NCBI RefSeq assembly: GCF_002101335.1
Contig: NZ_CP020773.1
Span: 2,418,001-2,482,000, forward strand
Length of the DNA: 64,000 nt
DNA from: Staphylococcus lutrae
Lineage (GTDB): Bacteria > Bacillota > Bacilli > Staphylococcales > Staphylococcaceae
Direction of reading: 5' to 3'
Shown in pieces: positions 31,132-41,462 of the stretch. The translations under genes and the position numbers were made by a program. How positions within the stretch are numbered: the first letter of the stretch is position 1; the number at the start of each line of letters is the position of its first letter. Below the pieces are notes generated by a model, which saw only the letters and a list, made by a program, of their open reading frames with translations, was not told the origin of the DNA and made no database searches.

Positions 31132-32256
31132 TTACAATGCTCCTATCATTTGTTTATAGTAATGTTCATATTGATCTGCTATGGTTTTTGAATGAAAGCG
31201 TTGCGCGATATCTTTCAACATGTTTTCACGTAAAGTGTAATATAACGACGTATCAGTGAGTAATTTCAATGCATACTGTGCTGCTGTTTGACTGTCTCCA
31301 ATATCAACAAGGAAACCTGTTTCATTATGTTTAATGACTTCTTGAATCCCGCCTGTACGTGTGCCGATAGGGACAACACCGGTTTTCATCGCTTCTAACA
31401 ATGTTAAACCAAAACTTTCTTTTTCACTCATTAAGAGTACGATATCAGATAATTGATAGAAATTGCTGATGCAGTCTTGTTTACCTAGAAATAGCACATC
31501 ATCCGATAAATTCAACGCTCGAACTTTCATGCGCATGTCTATCAATTCGGGCCCATCCCCAATCAACAACAGCTTTGCTTTGATGTTTTGGCGCACAAGA
31601 TTGAATGTATCGATAATGGTATCAATACGTTTCACTTTGCGGAAGTTTGAGACATGAATTAACACTTTCTCATCTTCTTTTATGCCATACGATGCTTTTA
31701 ATGCTGTGTTATAACATGTTGGAAATTCAGACTCTCTGACAAAGTTATAAATCGGAATAATTTCCTTTTGTGGTGCAATAATTTCATTTGTTTGTTCTTT
31801 AAGTGAAACACTTACACTTGTCACCATATCACTTTGCTCAATGCCAAATTTAATCGCATTTCTCAGTGAGTGGTCGTAGCCTAATACTGTAATGTCTGTT
31901 CCATGTAATGTCGTCATAATTTTGACGTTTTTTCCAGACATCTGTCGTGCTAAAATGCCACATATTGCATGTGGAATCGCATAATGCATATGTAAAATGT
32001 CCAAATCATAGTCGTTGATGACACTTGCAATTTTAGTACTTAAAGCAATGTCATAAGGTGGATATTGAAAAACCGCATACTGGTTGACTTCAACTTGATG
32101 AAACGTGATATTTGGAATAGGTTTTTGTAAACGAAATGGCATATTCGATGTAATGAAATGCACTTCGTGACCACGTTCAGCCATTAAAATGCCCAGTTCA
32201 GTCGCAATGACACCTGATCCACCTATAGAAGGATAACAAGTAATTCCAATCTTCAT
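31132..32256 (-). CDS. bshA: BshA: N-acetyl-glucosaminyl L-malate synthase
   Basis: 374 residues. First step of bacillithiol synthesis: GlcNAc from UDP-GlcNAc onto L-malate. GT4 fold with the N-terminal GITCYPSIGGSGVIATELG loop region and the C-terminal 'SEKESFGLTLLEAM' plus GTRTGG UDP-sugar site. The neighbour order MazG-like - bshA - cca - birA matches the bacillus/staphylococcus arrangement. Works with brxA and ypdA in this window. Confidence 0.95.
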   Translation of the reverse strand: MKIGITCYPSIGGSGVIATELGILMAERGHEVHFITSNMPFRLQKPIPNITFHQVEVNQYAVFQYPPYDIALSTKIASVINDYDLDILHMHYAIPHAICGILARQMSGKNVKIMTTLHGTDITVLGYDHSLRNAIKFGIEQSDMVTSVSVSLKEQTNEIIAPQKEIIPIYNFVRESEFPTCYNTALKASYGIKEDEKVLIHVSNFRKVKRIDTIIDTFNLVRQNIKAKLLLIGDGPELIDMRMKVRALNLSDDVLFLGKQDCISNFYQLSDIVLLMSEKESFGLTLLEAMKTGVVPIGTRTGGIQEVIKHNETGFLVDIGDSQTAAQYALKLLTDTSLYYTLRENMLKDIAQRFHSKTIADQYEHYYKQMIGAL

Positions 32257-32271
32257 AAATGCTAGCCCCCT

Positions 32272-32601
32272 TTACGATTTTCTTTCAAATCGATGTTTAT
32301 CACGACGATTGAATTTTTCCATTGTTTGGTTAAAACTGTCGGTCATATCGATATTAAGGGAATTGGCAAGACAAAGTAGAACAAAAAGATTATCTCCTAA
32401 TTCTGCTTCGATGGTGTTGGCAGCTTCACTCTCTTTTTTCTTTTTTTCACCGTGATAATGATTGATTTCTCGCGCAAGTTCACCGACTTCCTCAGTTAAT
32501 CGAGCGAGATTGGCAAGTGGTGAAAAATACCCCGTTTTAAATTGTGAGATGTATGCGTCCACTTCTTTTTGCATTTCCGAGAGTGATTGTTGTTTCATCA
32601 T
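32272..32601 (-). CDS. MazG-like nucleotide pyrophosphohydrolase (YpjD)
   Basis: 109 residues. All-alpha NTP pyrophosphohydrolase fold: EVGELAREI and EAELGDNLFVLL supply the metal-binding acidic residues. Such enzymes hydrolyse non-canonical or excess (d)NTPs. The same gene lies before bshA in B. subtilis. It is the first gene of the bshA-cca-birA-dinG-asnS row. Substrate not determinable here. Confidence 0.87.
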   Translation of the reverse strand: MMKQQSLSEMQKEVDAYISQFKTGYFSPLANLARLTEEVGELAREINHYHGEKKKKESEAANTIEAELGDNLFVLLCLANSLNIDMTDSFNQTMEKFNRRDKHRFERKS

Positions 32602-32909
32602 AGGACACCCTTTCTAAATTCATTCTTCTTTATCTTACATGAAATGTATGGTATTGAGCAATCCATGCACTTTAATAATGTATGAAAGTTGATATTTGCT
32701 TTTTATTTGCGGTGGAAAGTGAAACGCGTGTGTAGAAATTGTATGTAGCAGTGGTCAACCCATTTTTTAAAAGGATAATGCATATTTCTGATGGCTGAGG
32801 TTGTACCTATCATTACAGAGCGGTGTATGAGAAATAAGCCACAACCTATCTTTCAATAATGGGGGGGGTTCAAAAGGCACGCTGCTCATGCACTTAAGTG
32901 GAAAAACTA
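32602..32909. other. Non-coding gap with an eight-G run
   Basis: About 310 nt before the YugP terminator. No gene is supported. It contains a GGTTGT/ACAACC inverted repeat (around 32787-32832) and a run of eight G at 32861-32868. The run is not inside any recognisable reading frame. The promoter of the MazG-like gene must lie on its minus strand. Confidence 0.4.
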
Positions 32910-32941
32910 AAAAGAGTTGGAAGTGATCTCCCAACTCTTTT
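32910..32941 (-). terminator. Terminator after the zinc metallopeptidase gene
   Basis: AAAAGAGTTGG and CCAACTCTTTT form an 11-bp stem with a 10-nt loop, followed by T residues on the minus strand. It lies 5 nt past the peptidase stop. Confidence 0.85.
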
Positions 32942-32945
32942 TTGA

Positions 32946-33641
32946 CTATTCTGTTGAACGAGCGATAAGAATGAAGCGCAGTAATTCAGCGACTGCAACT
33001 GCTGTTGCTGCAACATAAGTCATCGCAGCTGCTCTTAAAACACGTCCAGCATGTTTATATTCTTTTTCGTTGACGACATTTAATCTTTGAATTTGGTGCA
33101 TTGCCCGTTTACTTGCATCGAATTCAACAGGTAACGTGACAATAGAAAATAAAACTGCAAAAGCCATTAGGAATATGCCTATCCAAATTGCTGTAGATCC
33201 GATGGCCAATTGCATAGCACTTAGCACGAATCCTGCTATAATGAATAAATATGATAACGAACTTCCTAAATTGGCAAGCGGAACTAATGTTGTGCGGAAA
33301 CGTAAAAAGAAATATCCTTCATAATGTTGAATTGCATGTCCAACTTCATGTGCTGCGATCGCAGTACCCGCTACACTAGGCTTATTGTAGTTTGCTGGCG
33401 ACAACACGACCACTTTGTTTTTAGGGTCATAATGGTCTGTCAAAAACCCTTCTCCTTCTTTAACATCGACATCGTAAATGCCGTTTGCGTGCAAAATTTC
33501 TAATGCAACTTCTCTTCCCGTCTTGCCACTTGTAGATCTAACTTGAGCATATTTTTCATAGTTAGATTTTACTTGATATTGTGCATACATTGGGAGGATC
33601 ATAATTATAACAAAATAAATAATTAAAGACATTAATGACAT
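32946..33641 (-). CDS. YugP-type membrane zinc metallopeptidase
   Basis: About 231 residues from the ATG at 33641 (AAGGAG 8 nt upstream; the GTG at 33650 overlaps it). N-terminal membrane helix, then HEVGHAIQH with the two zinc His and catalytic Glu, then two or three more hydrophobic segments. A 'neutral zinc metallopeptidase' family (COG2738) widespread in Firmicutes; substrate unknown. It follows the DUF1405 gene by ~38 nt. Confidence 0.85.
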   Translation of the reverse strand: MSLMSLIIYFVIIMILPMYAQYQVKSNYEKYAQVRSTSGKTGREVALEILHANGIYDVDVKEGEGFLTDHYDPKNKVVVLSPANYNKPSVAGTAIAAHEVGHAIQHYEGYFFLRFRTTLVPLANLGSSLSYLFIIAGFVLSAMQLAIGSTAIWIGIFLMAFAVLFSIVTLPVEFDASKRAMHQIQRLNVVNEKEYKHAGRVLRAAAMTYVAATAVAVAELLRFILIARSTE

Positions 33642-33679
33642 TATGCTCACTCCTTTATAATCATATTGTACTGGTTACA

Positions 33680-34279
33680 TCAAACATGGTCAATCTTTTT
33701 ACTTCTGTTATGCAACATTACAAAAACAATGCATATCGACAACGCAGACAGCCAAAATGCAATATAACCGATTTGCGCTTCGTAATGTTCTAATCCTCCA
33801 TAAATTGGATATTGATGAAAAACGTAATCTATCACATCGTTATGAAAAACCCACATGACTGTGGTAGCTAAACTGGTTAACGTAAATTTGAACTGTGGCA
33901 AAAAAATAAAAGCTTGGATGGCCATAATCCCATGGGAAATCATCAACATAACCCCCATAATATAGAGTGTTTGATCTTCTATAAAGAGCATCATGTTCAT
34001 GATGACCGCCCAGATTCCATATTTAATCAAAGTAACAAATGCTAACGTATCGATAATCGCACTTTTTTTGTTACACAACGTTAAGCATAGACTTATGACT
34101 AAAAATAACGTTGCCGTTGGGCTATCAGGTACAAAGGGCCAAAAATACCATGGCGTGTGCATTAATTGCGATCCATACCAAATATAACCATAAATTGTAC
34201 CCAAAATATTACAAACAAGCATTAAAATTAAAAAATTACGTTGATATAGTAGCATATTTTGTATTTGTGTCCACATCAT
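33680..34279 (-). CDS. DUF1405 membrane protein (YpjA family)
   Basis: 199 residues, five or six hydrophobic segments, with the 'NMLLYQRN', 'WYFWPFVPDSPTATL' and 'FWLSALSICI' stretches typical of YpjA/DUF1405. The family lies near menaquinone and cytochrome genes in bacilli. Function unknown. AAAGG stands 8 nt before the ATG. Confidence 0.82.
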   Translation of the reverse strand: MMWTQIQNMLLYQRNFLILMLVCNILGTIYGYIWYGSQLMHTPWYFWPFVPDSPTATLFLVISLCLTLCNKKSAIIDTLAFVTLIKYGIWAVIMNMMLFIEDQTLYIMGVMLMISHGIMAIQAFIFLPQFKFTLTSLATTVMWVFHNDVIDYVFHQYPIYGGLEHYEAQIGYIAFWLSALSICIVFVMLHNRSKKIDHV

Positions 34280-34321
34280 CTGTTAAGCCTTTCATTTAAT
34301 CCTCTATCATCATGCGTCAGT

Positions 34322-34867
34322 TCATTGACGGAATTTAATAAAATTTAAGAGGTTACTAAAATGTTGGAAAGCATGTACATCTTTTAAATTTAAACTCAAA
34401 TCAATTTGCGATTCTATCATGCGTATCAGCTGCAATTCAGTTCGCTTCGAAAAAGTGAATGCATCCGAAATTTTTAAGTCGTGTGATTCACTTTGAAATG
34501 ACAGAAGTTGATGCAAAAGAAACTGATCCATTCTATGATCACGCTGTTGTGTTGGGTTGAAGTGAATTTTAATGTCTAGCGGATATGAGTGGTGAATGAC
34601 GTGATGAAAAATTTCGTTTGAGTTGATGATCGAACATGATTCATTGTGATAATGAATCGCTGTGGATGGTGATTCAATCACAGCGATTTCTAACGTTGGA
34701 CATCCAGTGATGACTTGATCGACAAAACGCAAATGTCGCAGTAAAGTCTCATCTGATTTAATGAAATTAAGCAACCACACACTAATACGAGATTTAAATT
34801 GGTATCGTGATAACAAATATTCAATTAAGTGACGTTTATCAGTGTTTAATGGTGTCCGTATCATCAT
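34322..34867 (-). CDS. reoY: ReoY (YpiB/UPF0302 family)
   Basis: 181 residues. The N-terminal block IEYLLSRYQFKSRISVWLLNFIK is the UPF0302 signature. In Bacillus and Listeria relatives this protein helps ClpCP degrade MurA, thereby controlling peptidoglycan synthesis; I infer the same for staphylococci. It is shorter than the roughly 191 residues I recall for S. aureus and the C-terminal part is divergent. AGGAG lies 6 nt before the first ATG. It follows the TPR gene by 9 nt. Confidence 0.82.
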   Translation of the reverse strand: MMIRTPLNTDKRHLIEYLLSRYQFKSRISVWLLNFIKSDETLLRHLRFVDQVITGCPTLEIAVIESPSTAIHYHNESCSIINSNEIFHHVIHHSYPLDIKIHFNPTQQRDHRMDQFLLHQLLSFQSESHDLKISDAFTFSKRTELQLIRMIESQIDLSLNLKDVHAFQHFSNLLNFIKFRQ

Positions 34868-34876
34868 AGCGATCTC

Positions 34877-36117
34877 CTACAGTAAGCGCTCTTGTTCAGC
34901 AAGCCATTCTGGGTTTTCAGTATCTTTTTGAAGAAGAAGTTCTAAAATTTGCTTTGCTTGTTGCATTTGTCCAGTTTCAATCAAATAGTAATAGTAATCC
35001 TTTAAGAAATCAATATTGTCATGGAGTGTTTCATATGCCAATGTATAAAAATGCTGTGCCTCTTTATCGCGCTCTTCTTGACCGAGTGCAAAGGCTAACT
35101 GCCACATGAATTGTGGGTCCATATCCTCTTCATCAACATACTGCACTAACTCGATTAAAGCGTCATACGCAGCTTCATGTCTAAGAAAATCCGCTAACAT
35201 TAATAATGGTTCTTGATAGCTTGGATCGACCTCTAGCGCTTGTTTAAGTAAATGAACCCCTTCGTTTTGATCACCATGTTCCAGTTGCAATGCCCCTGTA
35301 CTATACATTAACTCTTTATAAAATTGATTAAGTCTTAATCCTTCTTGTCCGATTTCAATCGCATCAGCGAACGCTTTTTCATTCTCGAATAGCTGTTGTA
35401 AATAATAATAACCTTGGATAAAATCAGGATCTTTTTGTAATAATGTTTTCATTAATTTAATCGCTTCGTTTGTTAAATCATTTTTTTCATAAGCAATTGC
35501 CTTTTTAAGGTAATCGTCTGAAGTGAGTTCTCTTTCATTGATTTCATCAAACCATTTTAAAGCGTCAGAGTAGTTGCCACTTTGTAAACTACTATCCGCC
35601 AAACGTGAGAAAAGATTAACACCATTGACTTCATATTCGCCACTCTCTAGAACAGTATCGTATGCTCTGGATGCTCGTAAATATTGTCCATCATAGTATA
35701 AGAGTTCCGCTAAAGCGAAATGAATAATCGGATCTGACGGTTGCATTTCAATGGCTTGTTCTATTTTTTCAATCGCAATGTCGATCATATTGATTTGTTG
35801 ATATAAATCTGCTTCTAACAAGAGTCGTTCTGTTGATAAAGGGACGGCATTTAAATATTCTAGTGCGGCATCCGTTTGGTTTTCAGAGATGAGACCATCG
35901 ATGAAGTAAACTAATATCTCAATTTCATCCGGATATTTCATATAAAGTGTTCGAAAGACTTCAAGCCCTTGGGGATTAACCCATATTGGTATAATGTTTC
36001 TCCTAAAATGAACAAGGTATCATCATTGTCTGTCTGAAGTGCTTCTTGGACACGTGAATCAAGCTGATCTAATTTTTGTAAGTTGATATCATCAATTAAT
36101 TTGTAGATATCTTGCAT
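34877..36117 (-). pseudogene. TPR-repeat protein (YpiA-like), one-base frameshift
   Basis: Two frames make one protein. The N-terminal part starts MQDIYKLID at 36117 (GAGGG upstream) and leaves its frame after about 50 codons; the C-terminal part, 354 codons, carries tandem tetratricopeptide repeats. Inserting one base in the C run (GGGG on the plus strand at 35971-35974; 4 to 5) restores 'IPQGLEVFRTLYMKYPDEIEIL', as in the S. aureus protein, and a 413-residue product. A single-base loss in a homopolymer suggests sequencing error but a real mutation is possible. The repeats imply protein binding; the place before aroA is conserved. Function otherwise unknown. Confidence 0.85.
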
Positions 36118-36118
36118 G

Positions 36119-37408
36119 CTATCCCTCATTTTCTAATTGTTTTAATAGCGATAAGAAACCTGGGAACGATACGTTGACACTTTCAAATCGATGAATTGGG
36201 ATGGCTTTATGAGTTAATAGTGAAGCAATCGCTAACATCATGCCAATACGATGATCGGTGTGACTGTCTACAGGTTGAATTTGGTTGATATGAGAGGGTT
36301 CAATTATAAGCCCGTCATCAGTTGGATGTAATTTGAAACCCAGTTTGCCCAATTCATTGGCAGTTGTATCAATTCGGTTCGTTTCTTTTACCTTTAATTC
36401 TTCGGCGTCTTTAATGATACTTGAACCTGTAGCTTGTGTACAGAGTAACGCAATGACAGGCAGTTCATCAATACATCTTGGAATAAGCGATCCCCCTATT
36501 TCTACCCCTTTTAAGTTGGGTGAATATTGTACACGGATCGTCGCAGTAGGTTCAGCCCCATCTTGCTTCTCTGAAATTGTAATATGCCCCCCCATTTGCT
36601 CGACAATTTCAATGATACCATCTCTCGTTGGATTCATACCAACGTTATGAATAGTGATATCACTGCCAGGTGTCATTAAAGCTGCAACAATCAAAAATGC
36701 GGCTGAAGAAATATCACCAGGTACATCAAAATCGGTCGCTTGAATATGTTGAATGCCATGACTAGGAAGTGTTGTCGTTAATCGAGTGGTTTGTATCGGG
36801 ATACCATAATGTTCAAACATCGTTTCTGTATGGTTTCGAGATAACGCCTTTTCATTAATGACCGTACACGTTTTAGCAAACAAGCCGGCAAATAAAATTG
36901 CGCTTTTAACTTGTGCACTTGCTACGGGCATATCATAAGTCAGCCCTGTGACTTGACTAGGTTCGATAATCAGCGGTGTGTAATTTTCATCGACAGCTGA
37001 AATTTTAACGTTCATTTGTTGAAGGGGATGTAAAATGCGATTCATTGGGCGTTTGCCGATTGATGCATCTCCGGAGAGCACACTTTGAATCCCTAAACCA
37101 CCAAGTAGTCCAGCCAATAAACGGGTTGTTGTTCCTGAATTCCCTGTATACAGCGTTTGATGCGGCGTTTTGAACGCTTGATAACCAGGTGAAGTGACAA
37201 TCATTTGATCCTCTTCGATTAAAATGTCGACGCCTAACAGTTTAAATATTTCAACTGTGCGTAAACAATCTTCTCCGAGCAAAGGTTGTCGTATAATAGA
37301 GCGACCTGTTGCTAAAGCGGACAACATGATTGCACGGTGTGTCATTGATTTATCACCGGGAACCTTGACTTCACCACGTAATGGTCCATTTAAATCAATT
37401 GTTTGCAT
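36119..37408 (-). CDS. aroA: EPSP synthase (3-phosphoshikimate 1-carboxyvinyltransferase)
   Basis: 429 residues. Joins shikimate-3-phosphate with phosphoenolpyruvate. Motifs: [10 protein letters not shown] near the start and [12 protein letters not shown] (about 93-104), then '[11 protein letters not shown]' (here [10 protein letters not shown]) and 'DIDELPVIA'-type [11 protein letters not shown] at the C-terminal domain. Class II type, since it has the staphylococcal form. The ATG directly follows the aroB stop (TAGATG), so translation is coupled. Confidence 0.96.
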   Translation of the reverse strand: MQTIDLNGPLRGEVKVPGDKSMTHRAIMLSALATGRSIIRQPLLGEDCLRTVEIFKLLGVDILIEEDQMIVTSPGYQAFKTPHQTLYTGNSGTTTRLLAGLLGGLGIQSVLSGDASIGKRPMNRILHPLQQMNVKISAVDENYTPLIIEPSQVTGLTYDMPVASAQVKSAILFAGLFAKTCTVINEKALSRNHTETMFEHYGIPIQTTRLTTTLPSHGIQHIQATDFDVPGDISSAAFLIVAALMTPGSDITIHNVGMNPTRDGIIEIVEQMGGHITISEKQDGAEPTATIRVQYSPNLKGVEIGGSLIPRCIDELPVIALLCTQATGSSIIKDAEELKVKETNRIDTTANELGKLGFKLHPTDDGLIIEPSHINQIQPVDSHTDHRIGMMLAIASLLTHKAIPIHRFESVNVSFPGFLSLLKQLENEG

Positions 37409-38482
37409 CTACTTCACCTCTTTGTAAAGTTCTTTTAATTCATGTAAAGCTTGTTTTAAAAGTGGGATGTCGACATGCTGTACGCATGGTTCACCTATCG
37501 ATTGTAAGAGGACCATACGTATACCGTGCGCATCGTTTTTCTTGTCTTGTAACATTAAATCGAGAAGCGGTTCAAATTCAAACTTTTCAATGACATCCAA
37601 ATGATAGCCGAGTGATTTAAAATATGATAAAACGTGTGACACTTGATAATGTGTTTGCAGTAGATGGTTTGCGACAATAAATTGAAACGCAATACCTATC
37701 ATCACTGCATGACCGTGCGCCATTTGGTGTGCATATTCGATTGCATGTCCGAATGTATGACCCAAATTCAAATATTGCCGTTGTCCACGTTCATTTTCAT
37801 CATTGATCACAATTTGAAGTTTGGTTTGAATCCCACTGATTAAAAAACGATCGATCTCATGAAGCTGCTGAAGTTGCGCCGCGTCCGAATAGACACTTTC
37901 AAGTTCACGGACTGCTGCCTCGCTCTGTAGTAATGCATGTTTATAGACTTCACCAAATCCACTGAGGACTTCTGAAAAAGGTAAAGAATCTAAGAATGCT
38001 AAATCATATAGGACTGCCTTTGGGCGATGGAATGCACCAATTAAATTTTTACCGTGTTGTGTATTGATCCCTACTTTACCGCCAATACTTGAATCGTGTG
38101 CGAGAATCGTTGTAGGGACTTGAATGAAATCGACCCCTCTGAGTAAAGTGGCTGCTAGAAAGCCTACAAAATCACCTGTCGCGCCACCCCCAACGGCGAT
38201 TATACAAGTATTGCGTGTCGGTTGGTGTGCAAGCAAGGCTTCAACATATTCTTCATAATGCGACATATATTTGACTTGTTCACCTGCTGGAATTTGAAAG
38301 CAGACGGATTGGTGTGCATTAACGAATGAATCGATTTTATTTTGCCATTTTGCATAAACTTTTTCGTCAACAAAGACAAAGGTTTGTTGATAAGATGATG
38401 TGAAATCGGCTAATTGTTCAAAGGCATCTTTTTCAATGATAATCGGATAATTATGATTTGGATATGTTGTGGTCAAACGCAT
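37409..38482 (-). CDS. aroB: 3-dehydroquinate synthase
   Basis: 357 residues. Forms 3-dehydroquinate from DAHP using NAD. The GGGATGDFVGFLAAT nucleotide loop (about 98-112) and the zinc/substrate region VPTTILAHDSSIGGKVGI, ending with LNLGHTFGHAIE, identify it. Sits between aroC and aroA. Confidence 0.96.
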   Translation of the reverse strand: MRLTTTYPNHNYPIIIEKDAFEQLADFTSSYQQTFVFVDEKVYAKWQNKIDSFVNAHQSVCFQIPAGEQVKYMSHYEEYVEALLAHQPTRNTCIIAVGGGATGDFVGFLAATLLRGVDFIQVPTTILAHDSSIGGKVGINTQHGKNLIGAFHRPKAVLYDLAFLDSLPFSEVLSGFGEVYKHALLQSEAAVRELESVYSDAAQLQQLHEIDRFLISGIQTKLQIVINDENERGQRQYLNLGHTFGHAIEYAHQMAHGHAVMIGIAFQFIVANHLLQTHYQVSHVLSYFKSLGYHLDVIEKFEFEPLLDLMLQDKKNDAHGIRMVLLQSIGEPCVQHVDIPLLKQALHELKELYKEVK

Positions 38483-38499
38483 GGTCTATCTCCTGTTCA

Positions 38500-39669
38500 T
38501 TAAAAAGTATGATTGTGTTCGCGTCTTTCTTTGACTTGTTGTGCAAGTCGTGAAAAATCATGTGAGCCAAACTCTTCTAAAATACTTCTTGCGATTTCGT
38601 ACGCAACGGCATGTTCACATACAACACTTGCAGCAGGAACGGCACAACTATCAGAACGTTCAATCGTCGCTTTAAAAGGTGTTTTTGAATCGATATCAAC
38701 AGAAGCAAGTGGTTTATACAAAGTCGGTATCGGTTTCATTACACCATTGACGATAATGGGCATTCCATTTGACATGCCCCCTTCTAAACCGCCCAAGTGG
38801 TTTGAAGCTCTGTAATATCCTTGTGTCTCAGAAAACATAATAGGATCTTGCACTTCGCTTCCTAATTTTTCGGCAACTTTGAAGCCTTCTCCAAAGCTCA
38901 CGCCTTTAAACGCATTAATACTGGCTACGCTTTGTGCGATGCGTCCATCGAGTTTACGGTCATAGTGAACGTAGCTGCCAATACCCACTGGCATGTGGTC
39001 AACGATAACTTGAACGACTCCGCCTAAGGAATCTCCCTCTTTTTTAGCGGTATCAATTTTGTTTCGGATTTCTTGCGCCACGGTTTCATTAATGACCCGG
39101 ACATCATTACTATCTTCATTAGCGATGATTGTTTCAATATCATAGTCTGTATCATCTTTAATCCCACCGATTTCAATGACACGACTGTATATTTGAATGT
39201 CTAATTGTTGTAATAATTGTTTACAAACAGCACCAACCGCAACTCGAGCTGCCGTTTCACGCGCAGATGAGCGTTCTAGTACATTACGTAAATCACGATG
39301 ACTATATTTGAGACCGCCAACTAAATCGGCATGCCCAGGTCTTGGTTTTGTGATGACACGTTTCATATTTTCTTTTTCTTCACTTGAGATGGGCATCGCG
39401 CCCATAATTTTTCGCCAATGTGTAAAGTCATCGTTTTTAATAACAATTGTCACAGGACTGCCTAACGTGTATCCGTGACGTACACCGGACACAATTTCTA
39501 CGGTATCTTTTTCAATTTGCATGCGACGTCCTCTACCGTATCCCCCTTGTCGTTTAAACATTTCTTGATTAAGTTGATCAATATCGAGCAACATATTGGA
39601 AGGTAACCCTTCGATGATGACTGTGAGTTGTGGACCATGTGATTCACCAGAAGTTAAAAATCTTAACAA
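38500..39669 (-). CDS. aroC: Chorismate synthase
   Basis: About 389 residues. Makes chorismate with reduced FMN. Motifs: [18 protein letters not shown] at the start, [20 protein letters not shown] and DSCAVPAA. I take the TTG at 39669 as start because GGGGAG lies 8 nt upstream and the protein then opens [10 protein letters not shown]; a GTG at 39672 is nearly as good, and the GTG at 39678 overlaps the ribosome site. It heads the aroC-aroB-aroA group behind ndk. Confidence 0.93.
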   Translation of the reverse strand: MLRFLTSGESHGPQLTVIIEGLPSNMLLDIDQLNQEMFKRQGGYGRGRRMQIEKDTVEIVSGVRHGYTLGSPVTIVIKNDDFTHWRKIMGAMPISSEEKENMKRVITKPRPGHADLVGGLKYSHRDLRNVLERSSARETAARVAVGAVCKQLLQQLDIQIYSRVIEIGGIKDDTDYDIETIIANEDSNDVRVINETVAQEIRNKIDTAKKEGDSLGGVVQVIVDHMPVGIGSYVHYDRKLDGRIAQSVASINAFKGVSFGEGFKVAEKLGSEVQDPIMFSETQGYYRASNHLGGLEGGMSNGMPIIVNGVMKPIPTLYKPLASVDIDSKTPFKATIERSDSCAVPAASVVCEHAVAYEIARSILEEFGSHDFSRLAQQVKERREHNHTF

Positions 39670-39867
39670 CACTTTCACTCCCCTAACTTTATCATTTCGT
39701 AATTTTGCTTTTCATTCATATGCATCATATCATAGCATAAATAGACAAAGAAATTAACAGAAAGACTTTACTTATTAAACGCTTTTATGTGGTAAAGTGA
39801 TTTCGTCGGTTTCCCTTTATTTAAAGACGTGAAAGCCAAAACAAGGATGAGGATAGGACAACAAAAA

Positions 39868-39896
39868 GAGTTAGGACGTGTATGGCGTCCTAACTC
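39868..39896 (-). terminator. Terminator after ndk
   Basis: GAGTTAGGACG / CGTCCTAACTC, 11-bp stem and 7-nt loop, then TTTTTGTTGT on the minus strand. It separates ndk from aroC and lies 62 nt after the ndk stop. Confidence 0.85.
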
Positions 39897-39958
39897 CTAG
39901 GTATACGTTCCTCATCTCATAAATATAACGAGATATGCGTCGTATGTTATATTTTCAA

Positions 39959-40408
39959 TTATTCATATAACCATGCTTCATCTGGTGATTGATATGAACT
40001 AATTTCTTCATCTTTAAACCAAAGTGATATTTCTCGATTAGCCGATTCAACTGAATCAGAACCGTGAATAACGTTACGGCCAACCGTTAATCCTAAATCT
40101 CCACGAATCGAACCTGGTGTCGCTTCAGTTGGATTCGTACTGCCGATAATATGGCGTGCAACTGCCACTGCATTTTCACCTTCTACAACCATTGCAAAGA
40201 CAGGTGCAGATGTAATGAATGATATCAATGATTGATAAAAAGGTTTCCCTTCATGTTCACCATAATGCGTTTCAGCTAAAGATTGAGGCACTGTCATTAA
40301 TTTTGCACCTACAAGTTTTAATCCTTTTTGTTCGATGCGTTGAACAATTTCACCAATCAATTTACGTTGTACCGCGTCCGGTTTAATCATTACAAAACTT
40401 TTTTCCAT
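39959..40408 (-). CDS. ndk: Nucleoside diphosphate kinase
   Basis: 149 residues from the ATG at 40408 (AGGAGG 11 nt upstream; an in-frame TTG is too close to it). Transfers phosphate among nucleoside di- and triphosphates. The catalytic His is H115 in [12 protein letters not shown], and [15 protein letters not shown] opens the protein. The length equals the S. aureus enzyme. Confidence 0.96.
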   Translation of the reverse strand: MEKSFVMIKPDAVQRKLIGEIVQRIEQKGLKLVGAKLMTVPQSLAETHYGEHEGKPFYQSLISFITSAPVFAMVVEGENAVAVARHIIGSTNPTEATPGSIRGDLGLTVGRNVIHGSDSVESANREISLWFKDEEISSYQSPDEAWLYE

Positions 40409-40488
40409 GTTGAGCAATGCCTCCTGTATTTTATGTATTACAAGAATATCCTAACATTACTTTAAAACGCTTTCAACAAAAATATAGA

Positions 40489-41445
40489 TTAATTCATTCT
40501 GTTTTGTAATCTTTTTATTAACTTTCTAAAATGTGGTTTAATATTATTTTTAGGCAATGTTTCAAGTATTGCTGTTGCTTTATCTAAATACTGTTGACTC
40601 ACTTTTAAGGATGCATCAATGACTTCGGATTGACGAATTTGATCGATACAGCTTTCAAAATCTTCTGTTGGTGAATCGGGTGTTAATGCGGCAACTTTTC
40701 GTTTGAAATCTGAATCACGTCTCATTTCTAAAAGCACAGGGAGCGTCATATGACCATTACGCAAATCACTTCCTACAGGCTTTCCTAATTCGCTTTCAGT
40801 ACTTGTAAAGTCAAGGACATCATCCACGATTTGAAAGCTCATCCCAATATGATGACCCATATCTCTCATTTTGCGTATTGTTAAATCGTCTGTCCCAGAA
40901 CTGATCGCACCAACTTCAGTTGCGAGTTGTATCAGTAGTGCAGTTTTACGATTAATCCGCCGCAAATAGTTCGTAATGGATTGTTCCGCTCTAAATTGAT
41001 CTTGAAATTGGAAAAGCTCACCGCGACAAACTTCGATAATCGCGCGTGACAATGTTTGGTGAATGCGGGGGTCTTCAATATACGATAAATGCTCAAGTGC
41101 ACGGGCAAGTAAAAAGTTCCCTGTTAAAATGGCAGTAGGCTGATCCCACTTTTTTTCAATCGTTAATTTCCCTCTTCGTTTATTACTAAAATCGATGACA
41201 TCATCATGAACGAGTGTTGCCATATGAATCAGTTCTAAAGCGGTTGCCACACGATATGCCGTATCATTTGCAGGATTTTCACCAATATGACTACTTAAAA
41301 TAACAAATAGTGGTCGAACGCGCTTTCCTCCTGATGATAAAAGGTGATGTGCAGCATCTTGCAATGTTGAATCATCGGATTGAATCAACTGCTTCAGCGT
41401 ATGTTCAATTTTTTTAATTTCTTGATTCAAGTTTAATTTTGACAT
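40489..41445 (-). CDS. hepT: Heptaprenyl diphosphate synthase, large subunit
   Basis: 318 residues. Catalytic subunit for the C35 side chain of menaquinone, paired with hepS. First aspartate-rich motif LVHDDVIDFSNKRRG (about 76-90) and second QIVDDVLDFTS (about 212-222) bind the Mg-diphosphates. GGKRVRP (about 45-51) binds the IPP phosphate. AAAGGTGA precedes the ATG. It ends the hepS-menG-hepT unit. Confidence 0.95.
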   Translation of the reverse strand: MSKLNLNQEIKKIEHTLKQLIQSDDSTLQDAAHHLLSSGGKRVRPLFVILSSHIGENPANDTAYRVATALELIHMATLVHDDVIDFSNKRRGKLTIEKKWDQPTAILTGNFLLARALEHLSYIEDPRIHQTLSRAIIEVCRGELFQFQDQFRAEQSITNYLRRINRKTALLIQLATEVGAISSGTDDLTIRKMRDMGHHIGMSFQIVDDVLDFTSTESELGKPVGSDLRNGHMTLPVLLEMRRDSDFKRKVAALTPDSPTEDFESCIDQIRQSEVIDASLKVSQQYLDKATAILETLPKNNIKPHFRKLIKRLQNRMN

Positions 41446-41462
41446 GCATAATCACCTTTTAG

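Noticed and set aside
32861-32868. Run of eight G as a phase-variation tract
   Set aside because: Not within any reading frame or clear promoter spacer.
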